Source: JAAUTT01 sp963846585
GTDB taxonomy: Bacteria; Bacteroidota; Bacteroidia; Bacteroidales; JAAUTT01
Assembly (NCBI GenBank): GCA_963846585.1
Contig: CAWJWO010000018.1
Location: 558,001 to 622,000, forward strand
Direction of reading: 5' to 3'
Length of the DNA stretch: 64,000 bases
Every line of letters begins with the position of its first letter. The stretch's first letter is position 1. This document shows positions 26,971-35,634 of this stretch, piece by piece. The translations under genes and the position numbers were made by a program. The notes under the pieces are model-generated. The model did not search any database, was not told the origin of the DNA, and worked only from the letters and a program-made list of their open reading frames with translations.

Positions 26971-28074
26971 ATGAACAAACCGAAAATTGCCATAATAGGG
27001 TTAAAGGGGTTGCCAGCATTTGGCGGTGCAGCTACGGTTGGTGAAAATATCATTGATCAGTTAAAAGAACAATATAATTTCACGGTTTATTCTGTTTCTA
27101 CTCACACAAATAAGTTTGGACTATTTAACGGTTACCGGCAAATTGTATTTGGAAAATTCCCGTATAAAAAAATGAACATTTTCTTTTATTATCTTAAGTC
27201 AATGTTTCATTGCTTATTCCTTGATAATTACGATTTAATACATCTTCATCACATTGACGGTGCTATTATCCTGCCATTTCTCAGGCTTAAATATAAAGTT
27301 GTTTGCACCTCACATGCCCAACCTCAGCTTAACGAAAAATGGCCCGGTTATGTTAAATTATTTTTTAAAATTAACGAATTTTTGGTGATCCACTTCGCCA
27401 ATGAACTTACTACAGTGGCACTTCCGCTTGCCGAAGTCTATCGTAGCCGTACCAAAAGGATGATTCATTATATCCCCAACGGGATTAATATAAACCAACC
27501 AATTGACGATATCGCTTTAAATTTCGATAATTTCATGTTATTTGCTGCAGGAAGGATTATCCCGTTGAAAGGACTTCATATACTTCTTAAAGCATTAAAA
27601 AAAGTTTCGCAACCCAGACAATTGCTTGTAATTGGAGATCTTACCCAAATGCCATGGTACAGGGAGGAAGTCCTCGGGCTTGCAAACGGGTTAAATATTA
27701 CATTCATTGATATAATCAGGGAAAAACCAAAACTTCTTAATTATGTAAAGAAAGCAAGGTTATTTATTTTCCCTTCATACAGTGAAGCAATGAGTATAAT
27801 GTTACTGGAAGCGGCGTTTTGCAAAACACCTGTTATTTGCAGCGATATTCCGGCAAACAAATCTATTTTCACTTCTGACGAAATAACCTTTTTCCGTTCC
27901 GGCGATGTAGATGACCTTGCAAATAAAATCGACCTGGGCCTTGTTAATCATATAGAAATGACTAATAAGGCTGAAAAGGCTTTTGAAAAACTAAGGACAA
28001 ACTACTACTGGAGCCTGATATCGAAGTCGTATAATGAAATATACAAAAGGCTGCTGAAAGACTTCAGATATTAG
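26971..28074 (+). CDS. Glycosyltransferase family 4, paralogue of the gene at 16131
   Basis: A 367-residue GT4, the same length as its paralogue. PKIAIIGLKGLPAFGGAA, LIHLHHIDGAIILPFLR, MLFAAGRIIPLKGLHILL and YSEAMSIMLLEAAFCKTPVI align one to one with 16131-17234. The ATG at 26971 is preferred: the upstream in-frame extension to 26800 is entirely repeat-derived (CNLQPATYGLRLTTYD). The gene is followed by a heptamer region and a convergent paralogue of 18391-19569, so the pair as a whole appears duplicated. Confidence 0.87.
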   Translation: MNKPKIAIIGLKGLPAFGGAATVGENIIDQLKEQYNFTVYSVSTHTNKFGLFNGYRQIVFGKFPYKKMNIFFYYLKSMFHCLFLDNYDLIHLHHIDGAIILPFLRLKYKVVCTSHAQPQLNEKWPGYVKLFFKINEFLVIHFANELTTVALPLAEVYRSRTKRMIHYIPNGININQPIDDIALNFDNFMLFAAGRIIPLKGLHILLKALKKVSQPRQLLVIGDLTQMPWYREEVLGLANGLNITFIDIIREKPKLLNYVKKARLFIFPSYSEAMSIMLLEAAFCKTPVICSDIPANKSIFTSDEITFFRSGDVDDLANKIDLGLVNHIEMTNKAEKAFEKLRTNYYWSLISKSYNEIYKRLLKDFRY

Positions 28075-28254
28075 TAATATGTTGGTGTGAAAGAAGACAG
28101 AAAGAGACATGGGACGTGAAAGGACGTGAAAAGACGTGAAAGGACATGAAAAAAAATAAACATTTAAACCTCATAAACCTTATTACCCTTATAACCCTCA
28201 TAAACTAATAATCCTATATACGTACTGCCCACTAAGCACTACGCACTATATTCA
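28075..28254. repeat. Repeat mosaic (GGACGTG, AACCTCATA, CACTAAG words)
   Basis: GGGACGTGAAAGGACGTG-type units at 28109-28150, AACCTCATA/AACCTTATT nonamers at 28165-28205 and ACTAAGCACTACGC units at 28230-28270 that run up to the stop codon of the minus-strand gene. Confidence 0.85.
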
Positions 28255-29430
28255 CTAAGCACTATGCACTTTACTAAGAATCGTGCGGTAAAAATTAAGT
28301 GTCTGCAATGCCACAGTTTCAGGCCTGAACATCTCTAATGCTTTGCTCTTTGCATTAGCAGAAACCCTCATTATTTCACCATGGTTTTTGTACAAATAAG
28401 ATAATATCTCTGAAAGCTGGCCGGAGTCATTAATATCAAACAGAAATCCTGATTCTTTGTCGGTTATCATTTCGGGTATTCCCCCGGTCCTGGTAGCTAC
28501 CACTACCCTTTCGGCAGCCATGGCTTCGGCTATGCTTATAGGAAGACATTCCTGGGATGAAGGCAATAAAAAAATTGCACACTCTTCCAAAAGCTGTTTC
28601 ACTTTAGCCTGATTTACCCACCCATGCAAAGTAACCTGGGAGCCCAGGTTGTTTTCTTTAATCATATCCTCTATCATCTCCATGTATTTCGGTTCCTTTG
28701 TGCCTCCGGCAATATCCAGCGAATATATTATTCCCCTTTCGCGAAGTTTTATAAGTGCCTCCAGTAATATATGAACTCCCTTTCTTTTATTTACCACCCC
28801 TACATAAATAATTTTTGTAAATGCACCATGAGGGCTGGTATTAAAAAAGAATTCGCTGTTAACCGGGTTATAGATGATTTCAGTATAAAATTCCGGATTT
28901 TTTGTGTGATAGGAAACAAGGATACGCCGGTTATAATCGGATATTGATATATACCGGCAGTAACGGGGAAGCAACAATTTATCATAGATCATTTTGATCC
29001 TGAATTTTAACCTCCTTAATACGCTTATTTCATATTTTAATTCTTCTGAATATATCCCATGCTGGGTGATTATCACCTTTCGCTTATCCATTCCCCTTAA
29101 CATCAGCATCACAGGACCGGTATCCTGATTATGTATCAAATCAGGATGCAATTTCTTTATAAGACGGCGTATTTTTAACCAGCCAAACCAAAAGTATTCG
29201 GCAAATGCCGATTTCTTCAGTGTAAATGGCCTGTAATGTATAATACATCCTTCATGCAAGCGGATTTCTTCTGATTTTTCTATATCTGACCGTATTGAGA
29301 CTATATGCAAATTAACGGGTTCATTTTTAAACCCTATTATCAGATTAACCGTGGCGGCCTCAACACCTCCCTTAATATTCTCAATATTACGCGGGATGTT
29401 TGCTATCATCAGTACCGTTAGTCTATCCAT
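28255..29430 (-). CDS. Glycosyltransferase family 4, paralogue of the gene at 18391
   Basis: A 391-residue GT-B protein. MDRLTVLMIANIPRNIENI and GGVEAATVNLIIGF form the acceptor domain start; KIIYVGVVNKRKGVHILLEA opens the donor domain; QECLPISIAEAMAAERVVVA is the donor site, identical over this stretch to the paralogue. It converges on 26971-28074 as 18391-19569 does (with one gene between) on 16131-17234. Likely to add a sugar to the same or an alternative repeat unit. Confidence 0.87.
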   Translation of the reverse strand: MDRLTVLMIANIPRNIENIKGGVEAATVNLIIGFKNEPVNLHIVSIRSDIEKSEEIRLHEGCIIHYRPFTLKKSAFAEYFWFGWLKIRRLIKKLHPDLIHNQDTGPVMLMLRGMDKRKVIITQHGIYSEELKYEISVLRRLKFRIKMIYDKLLLPRYCRYISISDYNRRILVSYHTKNPEFYTEIIYNPVNSEFFFNTSPHGAFTKIIYVGVVNKRKGVHILLEALIKLRERGIIYSLDIAGGTKEPKYMEMIEDMIKENNLGSQVTLHGWVNQAKVKQLLEECAIFLLPSSQECLPISIAEAMAAERVVVATRTGGIPEMITDKESGFLFDINDSGQLSEILSYLYKNHGEIMRVSANAKSKALEMFRPETVALQTLNFYRTILSKVHSA

Positions 29431-29735
29431 CGGATTTAAAATTAGTGCTCAGTGCTCAGTGCTTAGTGCTTAGAAAATTTTAAATAGGTGTAAAATTTAT
29501 AAAGGTTGTAAAATATATAAATTCTACAACCTTTACAACTTTACAACATTTACTTTTTATGTCAACACCTCATCTAAATCTTCTCCCTATGGAGAAGACT
29601 TGAATCCGGTGAACTTAACAACTAAAAACTAACTATATTTAACTTTATATTTTCAACTAAATTAAATTTTGAAAAGAAAACGCCAGGAACGTAAAGCCAT
29701 CTATGCACTATGCACTATGCACTATGCACTATAAT
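29431..29735. repeat. Repeat-filled gap (AGTGCTC, TGCACTA arrays, small hairpin)
   Basis: AGTGCTC/AGTGCTT units at 29445-29475, GTAAAATTTATAAAGGTT-type degenerate words and their complements at 29480-29555, a TCTTCTCC-CTAT-GGAGAAGA hairpin at 29579-29598, and a clean GCACTAT array at 29704-29732. No ORF is supported. Confidence 0.82.
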
Positions 29736-30929
29736 CTATGCGCTGCGGATCTTATTAGTGGCTATATTATATACAGCCAAAAAGAAGAATTTCAAATTAG
29801 TCACAACAGGATTTCTCTGCATCTGGGTGAGGTAAATACGCTCAGCTTCAATGTTCCCTGCTGCATCGGGCATACAAAGGGCAACATATGGAGGAATACA
29901 GCCTGGTTTATATTTAATCCTCTGTTCTTTCAAATCATCAGGAAATTGATTGAACCTCGATTTGCTTAATGGACGAACACCCACTATTCCCAATTCTCCC
30001 TTTACAATATTTATTACTTGCGGTAATTCGTCAAGCCAAAGTTTACGGTAAAATTTGCCCCAACCGGCAAGACGAAAATCGTTGGCAGGTTTTCCGGCAT
30101 CATTATATCCATTTAACTTTACTATATAATCCTGTAAAAATTCAGAATACGGATGCATGGTACGAAGCTTATAAACCTTAATAAGCTTGCCATTTTTACC
30201 AACACGGTTCATCGGGAAAAAAGGCCCGTTTGAAATGGTTTTTTCCGTTCGTGGTTCTCCGGTTTTAATTACAACAAAATATATTAACCCGTTTATTTCT
30301 TTAGATTCGATAATTTCAAAACCACAATAAACAAGCCTTCCTAAGGTTTCAGCCAGTGACAATACCCTGTATTTGTTATCTGTAATAAAATAATATAACC
30401 CCTTTGTAAACTTAACACGGGGTATTACCCTGTTAAATATAAAATCGAATACCCACAATATCCTCGTTAATGTTTTTCCGAACCTTTTGATCATTTTCTT
30501 TTTACGGATATCATAGGTTTCAACACAACCAACATAAAAACCTGCATCAGGCAATAAAGTATTTATCGACCTGAAAAGTGAATTTATTTGTTTATGAGTG
30601 TTAACTTTATGTAAATTTATAATTGTTCTTATCCTGTTAAAATCTACAAGTTCATACAAATTGGTTTTTGTAGAAGTATATAATATCGTTTCCTGGTTAC
30701 GGAATGATAAATGTTCCTTTATAAATGACAATACTTCTTCTCCTGCTTCATCATTAATAGATTGTGTAAGAGTTGTTTCAATAATATTTAACCTTGTATG
30801 TAATTTATTGCCTATAGAAGCAATGCCCTTTGCCTTGTTAACCTGTTCGGTAACAATCATCTTGTTAGGAGTCAATACATCTTTCATATTATTGTTATTT
30901 AATTTATTTCGTCTCAACTTATTTTCCAT
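29736..30929 (-). CDS. Initiating bacterial sugar transferase (WbaP/WcaJ-like C-terminal domain)
   Basis: Transfers a sugar-1-phosphate to a polyprenyl phosphate to start the repeat unit. The C-terminal half has FPMNRVGKNGKLIKVYKLRT, LPQVINIVKGELGIVGVRP and YKPGCIPP, the core of the bacterial sugar transferase family. The N-terminal half (~200 residues) lacks the four transmembrane helices of WcaJ and instead looks like a soluble regulatory or methyltransferase-like domain, with one hydrophobic stretch near FVVIK. The ATG at 30929 (MENKLRRNK) is chosen; 30974 adds a cysteine-rich stretch without support. It faces the UpxY gene divergently. Confidence 0.83.
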   Translation of the reverse strand: MENKLRRNKLNNNNMKDVLTPNKMIVTEQVNKAKGIASIGNKLHTRLNIIETTLTQSINDEAGEEVLSFIKEHLSFRNQETILYTSTKTNLYELVDFNRIRTIINLHKVNTHKQINSLFRSINTLLPDAGFYVGCVETYDIRKKKMIKRFGKTLTRILWVFDFIFNRVIPRVKFTKGLYYFITDNKYRVLSLAETLGRLVYCGFEIIESKEINGLIYFVVIKTGEPRTEKTISNGPFFPMNRVGKNGKLIKVYKLRTMHPYSEFLQDYIVKLNGYNDAGKPANDFRLAGWGKFYRKLWLDELPQVINIVKGELGIVGVRPLSKSRFNQFPDDLKEQRIKYKPGCIPPYVALCMPDAAGNIEAERIYLTQMQRNPVVTNLKFFFLAVYNIATNKIRSA

Positions 30930-31206
30930 TTTTATTACGTTTAACAAAGATACGCATGCAATACAGAAATGCAAATAGATTTATACTATAATATACTGAT
31001 ATACAGTTTTTTGAATCACCAAAAAACAAGCTTTTACCATCAATATCCTATTGTTTGACCTTATATTTTATCAGTTGATCAAAAATTAAAATTGAATTAT
31101 AGCTTTTGACAAACATTTATTTTTTTTATGTTAACATCACATCAGAAATATTATCTTAGCTGTCGGTTATAACCAGCAACTAACAACTAACAACTATTTT
31201 CAAGGA

Positions 31207-31713
31207 ATGAATGAAATGTCCGTAAAGAAATGGGTAGCTGTATATACACGCTCACGATACGAGAAAAAAGTAGCAGACGAACTTGCCGAAAAAGGCATTG
31301 CAACCTATCTCCCCCTGATGAAAACATTACGCCAGTGGAGCGACCGGAAAAAGTGGGTGGAGATGCCCCTGTTCCGCTCTTATGTATTTGTTAATATAGA
31401 TTTCCCGAACCTGCGCAAAGCTCTGGAAGCCAATGGAACAGTATATATTGTTAAGTTTGAAGGTAAACCCGCTATAATTCCCGATAAACAAATTGAAGAT
31501 TTAAAGGCCTTGCTTGGTTCTTCAATTGACTTCGAAATAAGTACCGAAGTGTTTAACAAGGGTGAACGCGTTGAAGTTACTCATGGGCCATTGTTCGGTT
31601 TCCAGGGTACAATAGTGGAATATAAAGGTAAAAAACGTGTTATGCTGCGAATAGAAGCAGTTGGACAAAGCCTCCTGATAGAACTATCTCCTGCCTGGCT
31701 AAAACGTCCATAA
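31207..31713 (+). CDS. UpxY/RfaH-family transcription antiterminator (NusG paralogue)
   Basis: A 168-residue specialised NusG. KKWVAVYTRSRYEKKVADEL and LPLFRSYVFVNIDF-type motif (EMPLFRSYVFVNID) form the NGN domain; GERVEVTHGPLFGFQGTI (~residues 120-137) is the KOW domain. UpxY proteins stand at the head of Bacteroidota capsule operons and let RNA polymerase read through the long 5' leader. Here it directly precedes wzm, with a 247-bp gap, so it probably controls the export operon. An internal ATG four codons in (31216) is equally possible as start. Confidence 0.9.
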   Translation: MNEMSVKKWVAVYTRSRYEKKVADELAEKGIATYLPLMKTLRQWSDRKKWVEMPLFRSYVFVNIDFPNLRKALEANGTVYIVKFEGKPAIIPDKQIEDLKALLGSSIDFEISTEVFNKGERVEVTHGPLFGFQGTIVEYKGKKRVMLRIEAVGQSLLIELSPAWLKRP

Positions 31714-31960
31714 TTTATTGCCAAAATTTAAAGACAGATACTAATAAATTTGGAATAAAAACATGGCAGAATAACACTAAAATTTGTTTTTTAAAGTTGT
31801 ACGATATATTAATTTAAATTTATAGTAATTTTAAGAATACTTACAGGTATTTTAGTCCCACAGGTTACATTATTGTGACTGAAAGGGCGGAGCCGTGCCG
31901 GAGGCAAGACGTGGGACATGAGAGGTGAAATGAAAAGGGTTTATAAACTAATTTTACAAA

Positions 31961-32836
31961 GTGATTGAAGAAGTAAAAGAAAAATATTCTGATGACGACA
32001 AAGAATGGAACCTCATAATTAGTCCTAAAAGGGGATTACTTGATATAAACCTGAAGGAAATATGGAAGTACAGGGATTTGACCACCTTATTTGTGAGACG
32101 CGATTTTGTATCCCGGTACAAGCAAACAATCCTTGGGCCGCTTTGGTTTATTATTCAGCCCATTCTTACCACGCTGATGTTCACACTCGTATTCGGAAGG
32201 ATGGCCGGAATTCCCACTGACGGGCTGCCACCCATGCTTTTTTATATGGCCGGAACGGTAGCATGGACCTATTTTGCAACCTGTTTAAACGCCACATCCA
32301 ACACCTTCATAGCTAATGCAGGCATTTTTGGTAAGGTATACTTCCCCCGGCTAACCGTCCCCATCTCAATTGTAATATCCAATCTTATACAGTTTGGGAT
32401 TCAGTTTGCGCTTATGCTTACAATTATGGTTATATTTTGGTTATCGGGCACTCATTTTCATGTTACCGTTTATGTGCTTTTAATTCCTTATCTGTTGATA
32501 CTAATGGCACTTATGGGACTTGGTTTTGGTATTATTGTATCGTCGCTGACAACCAAATACCGCGACCTTACAAACCTGGTTGCATTTGGCATGCAACTAT
32601 GGATGTATGCCACTCCCATTATTTACCCGTTATCAAAAATTCCGGCTAGATACAAAATATATATTATGGCTAATCCCGTAACTCCCATCGTTGAAACTTT
32701 TCGGTACGCACTGCTGGGAAGCGGAACCGTAAGCGAGGGCCAGCTCATTTATTGCACCGTATTTACAATATGCATCCTCACCCTTGGTATTATAATGTTT
32801 AACCGCGTTGAACAAAGTTTTATGGATGTTGTGTAA
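31961..32836 (+). CDS. wzm: ABC-2 type polysaccharide export permease
   Basis: Inner-membrane half of an ABC exporter for O-antigen or capsule. Starts at a GTG; ~45 cytoplasmic residues precede the family motif LFVRRDFVSRYKQTILGPLW, followed by six hydrophobic segments, with FGKVYFPRL after the second, LTTKYRDL and ANPVTPIVETFR before the last. The length of 291 fits. The cognate ATPase gene, normally immediately downstream, is found only at 49011, after a 16-kb accessory island. Its stop is followed directly by GGGACGT heptamers. Confidence 0.93.
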   Translation: MIEEVKEKYSDDDKEWNLIISPKRGLLDINLKEIWKYRDLTTLFVRRDFVSRYKQTILGPLWFIIQPILTTLMFTLVFGRMAGIPTDGLPPMLFYMAGTVAWTYFATCLNATSNTFIANAGIFGKVYFPRLTVPISIVISNLIQFGIQFALMLTIMVIFWLSGTHFHVTVYVLLIPYLLILMALMGLGFGIIVSSLTTKYRDLTNLVAFGMQLWMYATPIIYPLSKIPARYKIYIMANPVTPIVETFRYALLGSGTVSEGQLIYCTVFTICILTLGIIMFNRVEQSFMDVV

Positions 32837-33020
32837 AAAAGGACTTGGGACGTGGGACGTGGGACGTGGAAAATTGGCGATTTTAGATTGGCGATTGGTG
32901 ATTGGTGAAAAATGATTGGCGATTGGCGAAAAATGATTGGCGATATCAGACTCGCGATTGGCGATTGACGATTTCAGATTCTTAATTCTAGATTCTTAAT
33001 TCTAAAATCTTAATTCCTTT
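32837..33020. repeat. Heptamer mosaic (GGGACGT, GATTGGC, TTCTTAA words)
   Basis: GGGACGT units at 32845-32868, GATTGGC/GATTGGT arrays interleaved with AAAAAT at 32876-32965 and TTCTTAA/TTCTAGA units at 32978-33015. This is the left edge of the island separating wzm from wzt. Confidence 0.9.
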
Positions 33021-33026
33021 TCCTCC

Positions 33027-33194
33027 GTGCTCTTCAATTCCCTGCAATTTGCAGTTTTCTTTATAGTTGTTACAACGCTGTATTTTGCAATATCGCATAA
33101 ATTCAGGTGGGTATTGCTTTTAGCGGCGAGCTGTTATTTCTAGATGGCTTATATTCTCATTTATATATTAATAACGGAATCCTTGTCATTATAA
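33027..33194 (+). pseudogene. MBOAT O-acyltransferase 5'-end tag, copy 1
   Basis: From the GTG at 33027 the frame reads VLFNSLQFAVFFIVVTTLYF and so on, the first two membrane helices of MBOAT (AlgI-like) O-acyltransferases. A TAG interrupts at 33141 and the frame goes on to a TAA at 33192-33194; nothing of the remaining ~400 codons is present. Five further copies of only this gene start occur in the island. The tag is followed 16 bp later by the PIN toxin gene. The family call relies on the LFNSLQFxxFF...RWALLLAxSCYFYMAF pattern. Confidence 0.75.
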
Positions 33195-33210
33195 AGACAC
33201 AAATTTTAAT

Positions 33211-33660
33211 ATGATTAGTATATATCTTGATAATTGCATCTTAAATCGTCCTTTTGACGATCAAACATTTGAGAGAATATTTCTGGAAACACAATCATTT
33301 CTAATACTTTTAAAGAAAATTGAAGAAAAACAAGTTAATTTAACAACTTCCTTTGCTAATTGGTATGAAGCTGAAAAAATCAATGATAAAGAACGTTTAG
33401 AGAAAATTAGTGATTATTTGTCAATGTCAAAACAATACATTGATTTCGCTGAAGAAATACAAACCAGGGCTCAAATTTTAAATACTCTGGGATTCGGTGC
33501 AATGGATTCATTGCATATTGCAGCAGCTGAAAAAGCAAGGATTGATTATTTTGTTACTTGCGATGATGGCCTTATCAGGATTGCCAGAAGACATTCCGGA
33601 CAAATTAAAATTAAAGTTATAACTTTGTATGAAACAATTGAAATAATATATTATGCTTAA
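33211..33660 (+). CDS. PIN-domain toxin
   Basis: A 149-residue PIN nuclease, expected to cleave RNA when free. IYLDNCILNRPFDD gives the first acidic residue, ERIFLET the second, and GAMDSLHIAAAEKARIDYFVTCDDGLIR the remaining acidic cluster. It overlaps the downstream small gene by 8 bp, a reversed toxin-then-antitoxin order. A degraded second copy of the pair lies at 42044-42427, likewise behind an MBOAT tag. Confidence 0.85.
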   Translation: MISIYLDNCILNRPFDDQTFERIFLETQSFLILLKKIEEKQVNLTTSFANWYEAEKINDKERLEKISDYLSMSKQYIDFAEEIQTRAQILNTLGFGAMDSLHIAAAEKARIDYFVTCDDGLIRIARRHSGQIKIKVITLYETIEIIYYA

Positions 33661-33844
33661 AACTATTGATCAATTAAAGGAAACCGGATGGAAAGTGCTG
33701 GTAAAAGAACTTGGACCGGCTGAAGCTACCAGATTTTTATTACAGTACCAAAAAGGAGAAGGAGATTATTTGGAAATTCGTAAGAAAGCATTTAAAGACA
33801 TTACTTTAAATAATATAATTGATGATTTAAAAAATAAATCTTAA
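33653..33844 (+). CDS. Putative antitoxin of the PIN module
   Basis: A 63-residue charged protein (MLKTIDQLKETGWKVLVKEL, then EATRFLLQYQKGEGDYLEIR). I recognise no named domain. Its 8-bp overlap with the PIN gene and its co-duplication at 42230 indicate a TA partner. Confidence 0.7.
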   Translation: MLKTIDQLKETGWKVLVKELGPAEATRFLLQYQKGEGDYLEIRKKAFKDITLNNIIDDLKNKS

Positions 33845-34007
33845 ATCAACATTCTTTTTTTGACTTAGAATAATTACAATACCAGCCTTTTTTTCTTCAT
33901 TTCTTTTTGTGCCAAAATGAAACGAACATCACCTTATAAATAAAATATTTAATGCGAGTTCGGCCATACCATAAAAATCAATTATAAATGGTCAAACGAA
34001 GCAAAGA

Positions 34008-34026
34008 CCCTTCGACTTCGCTCAGG
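34008..34026. repeat. Dispersed CCCTTCGAC...CTCAGG element
   Basis: CCCTTCGACTTCGCTCAGG, second copy of the element at 26727, here directly left of the inverted-repeat cassette that carries the GIY-YIG gene. Confidence 0.85.
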
Positions 34027-34138
34027 AACCAAACCCCTACCCCTTTCCAAGGCATAGCCGTCAGGTTAATGTCTATATAGAGCAGAATGATAGATATTTA
34101 GTGTAAATGTAATAAAATATTAGTGTAATTAAGAGCGT

Positions 34139-34609
34139 ATGTCAACGACTGGATTTGTATATATTATGACCAATAAGAACAAAACAACTTTATATATTGG
34201 GGTTACAAACAATTTATGCAGAAGAATACATGAGCATAAAAATCATTTGATAAATGACACTTTTACAGATAAGTACAATATTGAATACTGTATTTATCAC
34301 GAAGAATTTCAATATTTTGATTTGGCAATACAAAGAGAAAAAGAATTAAAAAAGTGGAACCGTCAAAAGAAAGAAGATTTGATAAACAAAAAGAACCCCG
34401 AATGGAAAGTGCTGGTAACAGAGCGTGGCTTTGTTCGGAATAATAAATCATTTTCTCAACATGTTTCGGACATAGTCAATGAATTACAACCAATTAAAGA
34501 GATTCCTCCCTGCGGTCGGAATGACGACCAGCAGAATTGTGGCGTTGCGGGAGGTGAAGAGAGTGCGGCAAATCCGCACTCTCTTCACCTCCCGCTCTCT
34601 GACCAATAA
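34139..34609 (+). CDS. GIY-YIG nuclease family protein
   Basis: GFVYIMTNKNKTTLYIGVTN contains the VYI...YIG pair that names the family; RRIHEHKNH supplies the conserved Arg/His, and REKELKKWNRQKKEDLI the helical end, followed by KKNPEWKVL. A normal small GIY-YIG protein ends near residue 95. The remaining ~60 codons run through a dispersed repeat and a perfect 22-bp hairpin (34547-34595), so the native C-terminus was probably replaced by repeat insertion. It lies inside an inverted-repeat cassette, which suggests mobility. Function beyond DNA cleavage is unknown. Confidence 0.82.
   Translation: MSTTGFVYIMTNKNKTTLYIGVTNNLCRRIHEHKNHLINDTFTDKYNIEYCIYHEEFQYFDLAIQREKELKKWNRQKKEDLINKKNPEWKVLVTERGFVRNNKSFSQHVSDIVNELQPIKEIPPCGRNDDQQNCGVAGGEESAANPHSLHLPLSDQ
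34547..34595. repeat. Perfect 22-bp inverted repeat hairpin
   Basis: GCGGGAGGTGAAGAGAGTGC and two more bases (34547-34568) pair perfectly with 34574-34595, with a 5-base CAAAT loop. It is flanked by the common dispersed words TCCTCCCTGCGGTCGGAATG (34503-34522) and CGAGCGAAGCGAGAAATCTC (34621-34640). The hairpin lies within the read-through tail of the GIY-YIG frame. Confidence 0.9.
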
Positions 34610-34720
34610 CGACAGTCATTTCGAGCGAAGCGAGAAATCTCAAATAAAGTATTATAATTGTATATAAGCATTTTACAAGCGTTAACCTGACGGCTATGCC
34701 TTGAAAAGGGGCAGGGGTTT

Positions 34721-35070
34721 AATTCCTTACTGACGGGGTGCCGTCCAAGTGAAGACGACGAAGGAGGCGGAACGCGTTCAGCCCGTCAAAGATTTTTTCT
34801 TTGGTTCGTTTCTTTTTGATCGCAAAAAGAAATGAACAGAATTGTGACAAATAAAAAAGTAAGTGGTGTTCAGAGCAAAGCTCAGAAATTAGGTTTTAAA
34901 AAAAATTTGGGTCTTGCATAAGATAACTCAGGAAGGGGCTTACTTTTTAAAAATGGAATATTTGCATAAATCCATTATTGATTATCAATAAGTTTTGATA
35001 ATGAAATTTTGGTTTTATACTTTTATCGGACAATAATGTTTTTAAATGTTAATTTTGTATAAAAAATCTT
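34721..35070. other. Non-coding gap with hairpins and a promoter-like box
   Basis: No ORF. Holds CTGACGGG...CCCGTCA complementary ends (34729-34780), the TTTCTTTTTGATCGCAAAAAGAAA-type hairpin near 34810-34832 (a dispersed motif also near 33895, 39731 and 43046), and TAATTTTG at 35050-35057, a perfect TAnnTTTG -7 box 13 bp before the next ATG. Confidence 0.65.
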
Positions 35071-35316
35071 ATGGATGCAATTAAACAAATAGTTCGGGTA
35101 AAGGATGATAAAATTACAGTCCATCTTAATCCGGAAATGAATAACATGAAGGTTGAAGTTATCATTTTACCAATTCTTCCAAAAAAAGCTTATAAAGCTG
35201 AAAAATTAATTGGCTTAAAAGATTTACAAACTATAAGTATTTGGTCTGATAATTATATTAAAGCAATGGAGGAAGCTTCCAAAAAATTTAGTCTATGGAC
35301 AATTCAAAACTTTTAG
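35071..35316 (+). CDS. Putative antitoxin of a broken PIN module
   Basis: An 81-residue protein: MDAIKQIVRVKDDKITVHLN resembles the N-terminus of VapB-like/AbrB-type antitoxins, followed by a helical C-terminus (YIKAMEEASKKFSLWTI) that would bind the toxin. It overlaps the start of a truncated PIN gene by 22 bp. A TAnnTTTG box ends 13 bp upstream, leaving at most a very short leader. Confidence 0.68.
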   Translation: MDAIKQIVRVKDDKITVHLNPEMNNMKVEVIILPILPKKAYKAEKLIGLKDLQTISIWSDNYIKAMEEASKKFSLWTIQNF

Positions 35317-35384
35317 TTGACACTTCAATTATTATAGATCATTTTCGAAAGAAAGATAAAAAAGGGGACAATCAAGAATATTAA
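35295..35384 (+). pseudogene. Truncated PIN (VapC) toxin, first ~24 residues
   Basis: The frame starting at 35295 reads MDNSKLLVDTSIIIDHFRKK, the typical first strand of a VapC with its Asp, then ends after 29 codons in unrelated AT-rich sequence. The rest of the nuclease is missing, so only the antitoxin is left of this module. Confidence 0.8.
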
Positions 35385-35403
35385 CAAGTAATATTATTTT
35401 ACA

Positions 35404-35634
35404 ATGAAATTAAATGCTAATAATAATTATATTGATGTTTCTGCATTGCCTAGGGGTGCCCGAAAGGAATTGTGGGATTTCTATGCATTCTTAAAAACAA
35501 AATATAGTGAAAATAACAGATCACAAATTAAAAATCATATCATAACTAAATCCAGATTTGATAGTTTTCTTTCTACGCCGATAAAAATAAATGGATTTAC
35601 AATGTTAGATCGTGAAGAAAGAAACAAACGATAG
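35404..35634 (+). CDS. Putative VapB-like antitoxin (DUF2281-like)
   Basis: A 76-residue protein with YIDVSALPRGARKELWDFYAFL, a pattern seen in DUF2281-type antitoxins, and a polar C-terminus (FTMLDREERNKR). It overlaps the PIN gene at 35612 by 23 bp, as usual in TA operons. Confidence 0.72.
   Translation: MKLNANNNYIDVSALPRGARKELWDFYAFLKTKYSENNRSQIKNHIITKSRFDSFLSTPIKINGFTMLDREERNKR

Larger units (their letters stand above)
34031..34720. mobile_element. Inverted-repeat-bounded cassette carrying a GIY-YIG nuclease
   Basis: The 39 bp at 34031-34069 (AAACCCCTACCCC ... GTCAGGTTAA) are the inverted complement of 34682-34720 with two mismatches. The 690-bp unit contains a single gene, the GIY-YIG protein. 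Part of the repeat (AAACCCCTACCCCTTTCCAAGG) also occurs alone at 43073 and 44064, but the inner CATAGCCGTCAGGTTAA is only seen in this pair. No target duplication is evident. Confidence 0.6.

Noticed and set aside
29703..30181. Plus-strand ORFs opposite the sugar transferase
   Set aside because: Antisense of a well-supported gene; the first starts in a GCACTAT array.
31090..31150. Strong promoter for upxY
   Set aside because: TTTTGACAAACA is present but no TAnnTTTG box at a fitting distance, so not reported as a feature.
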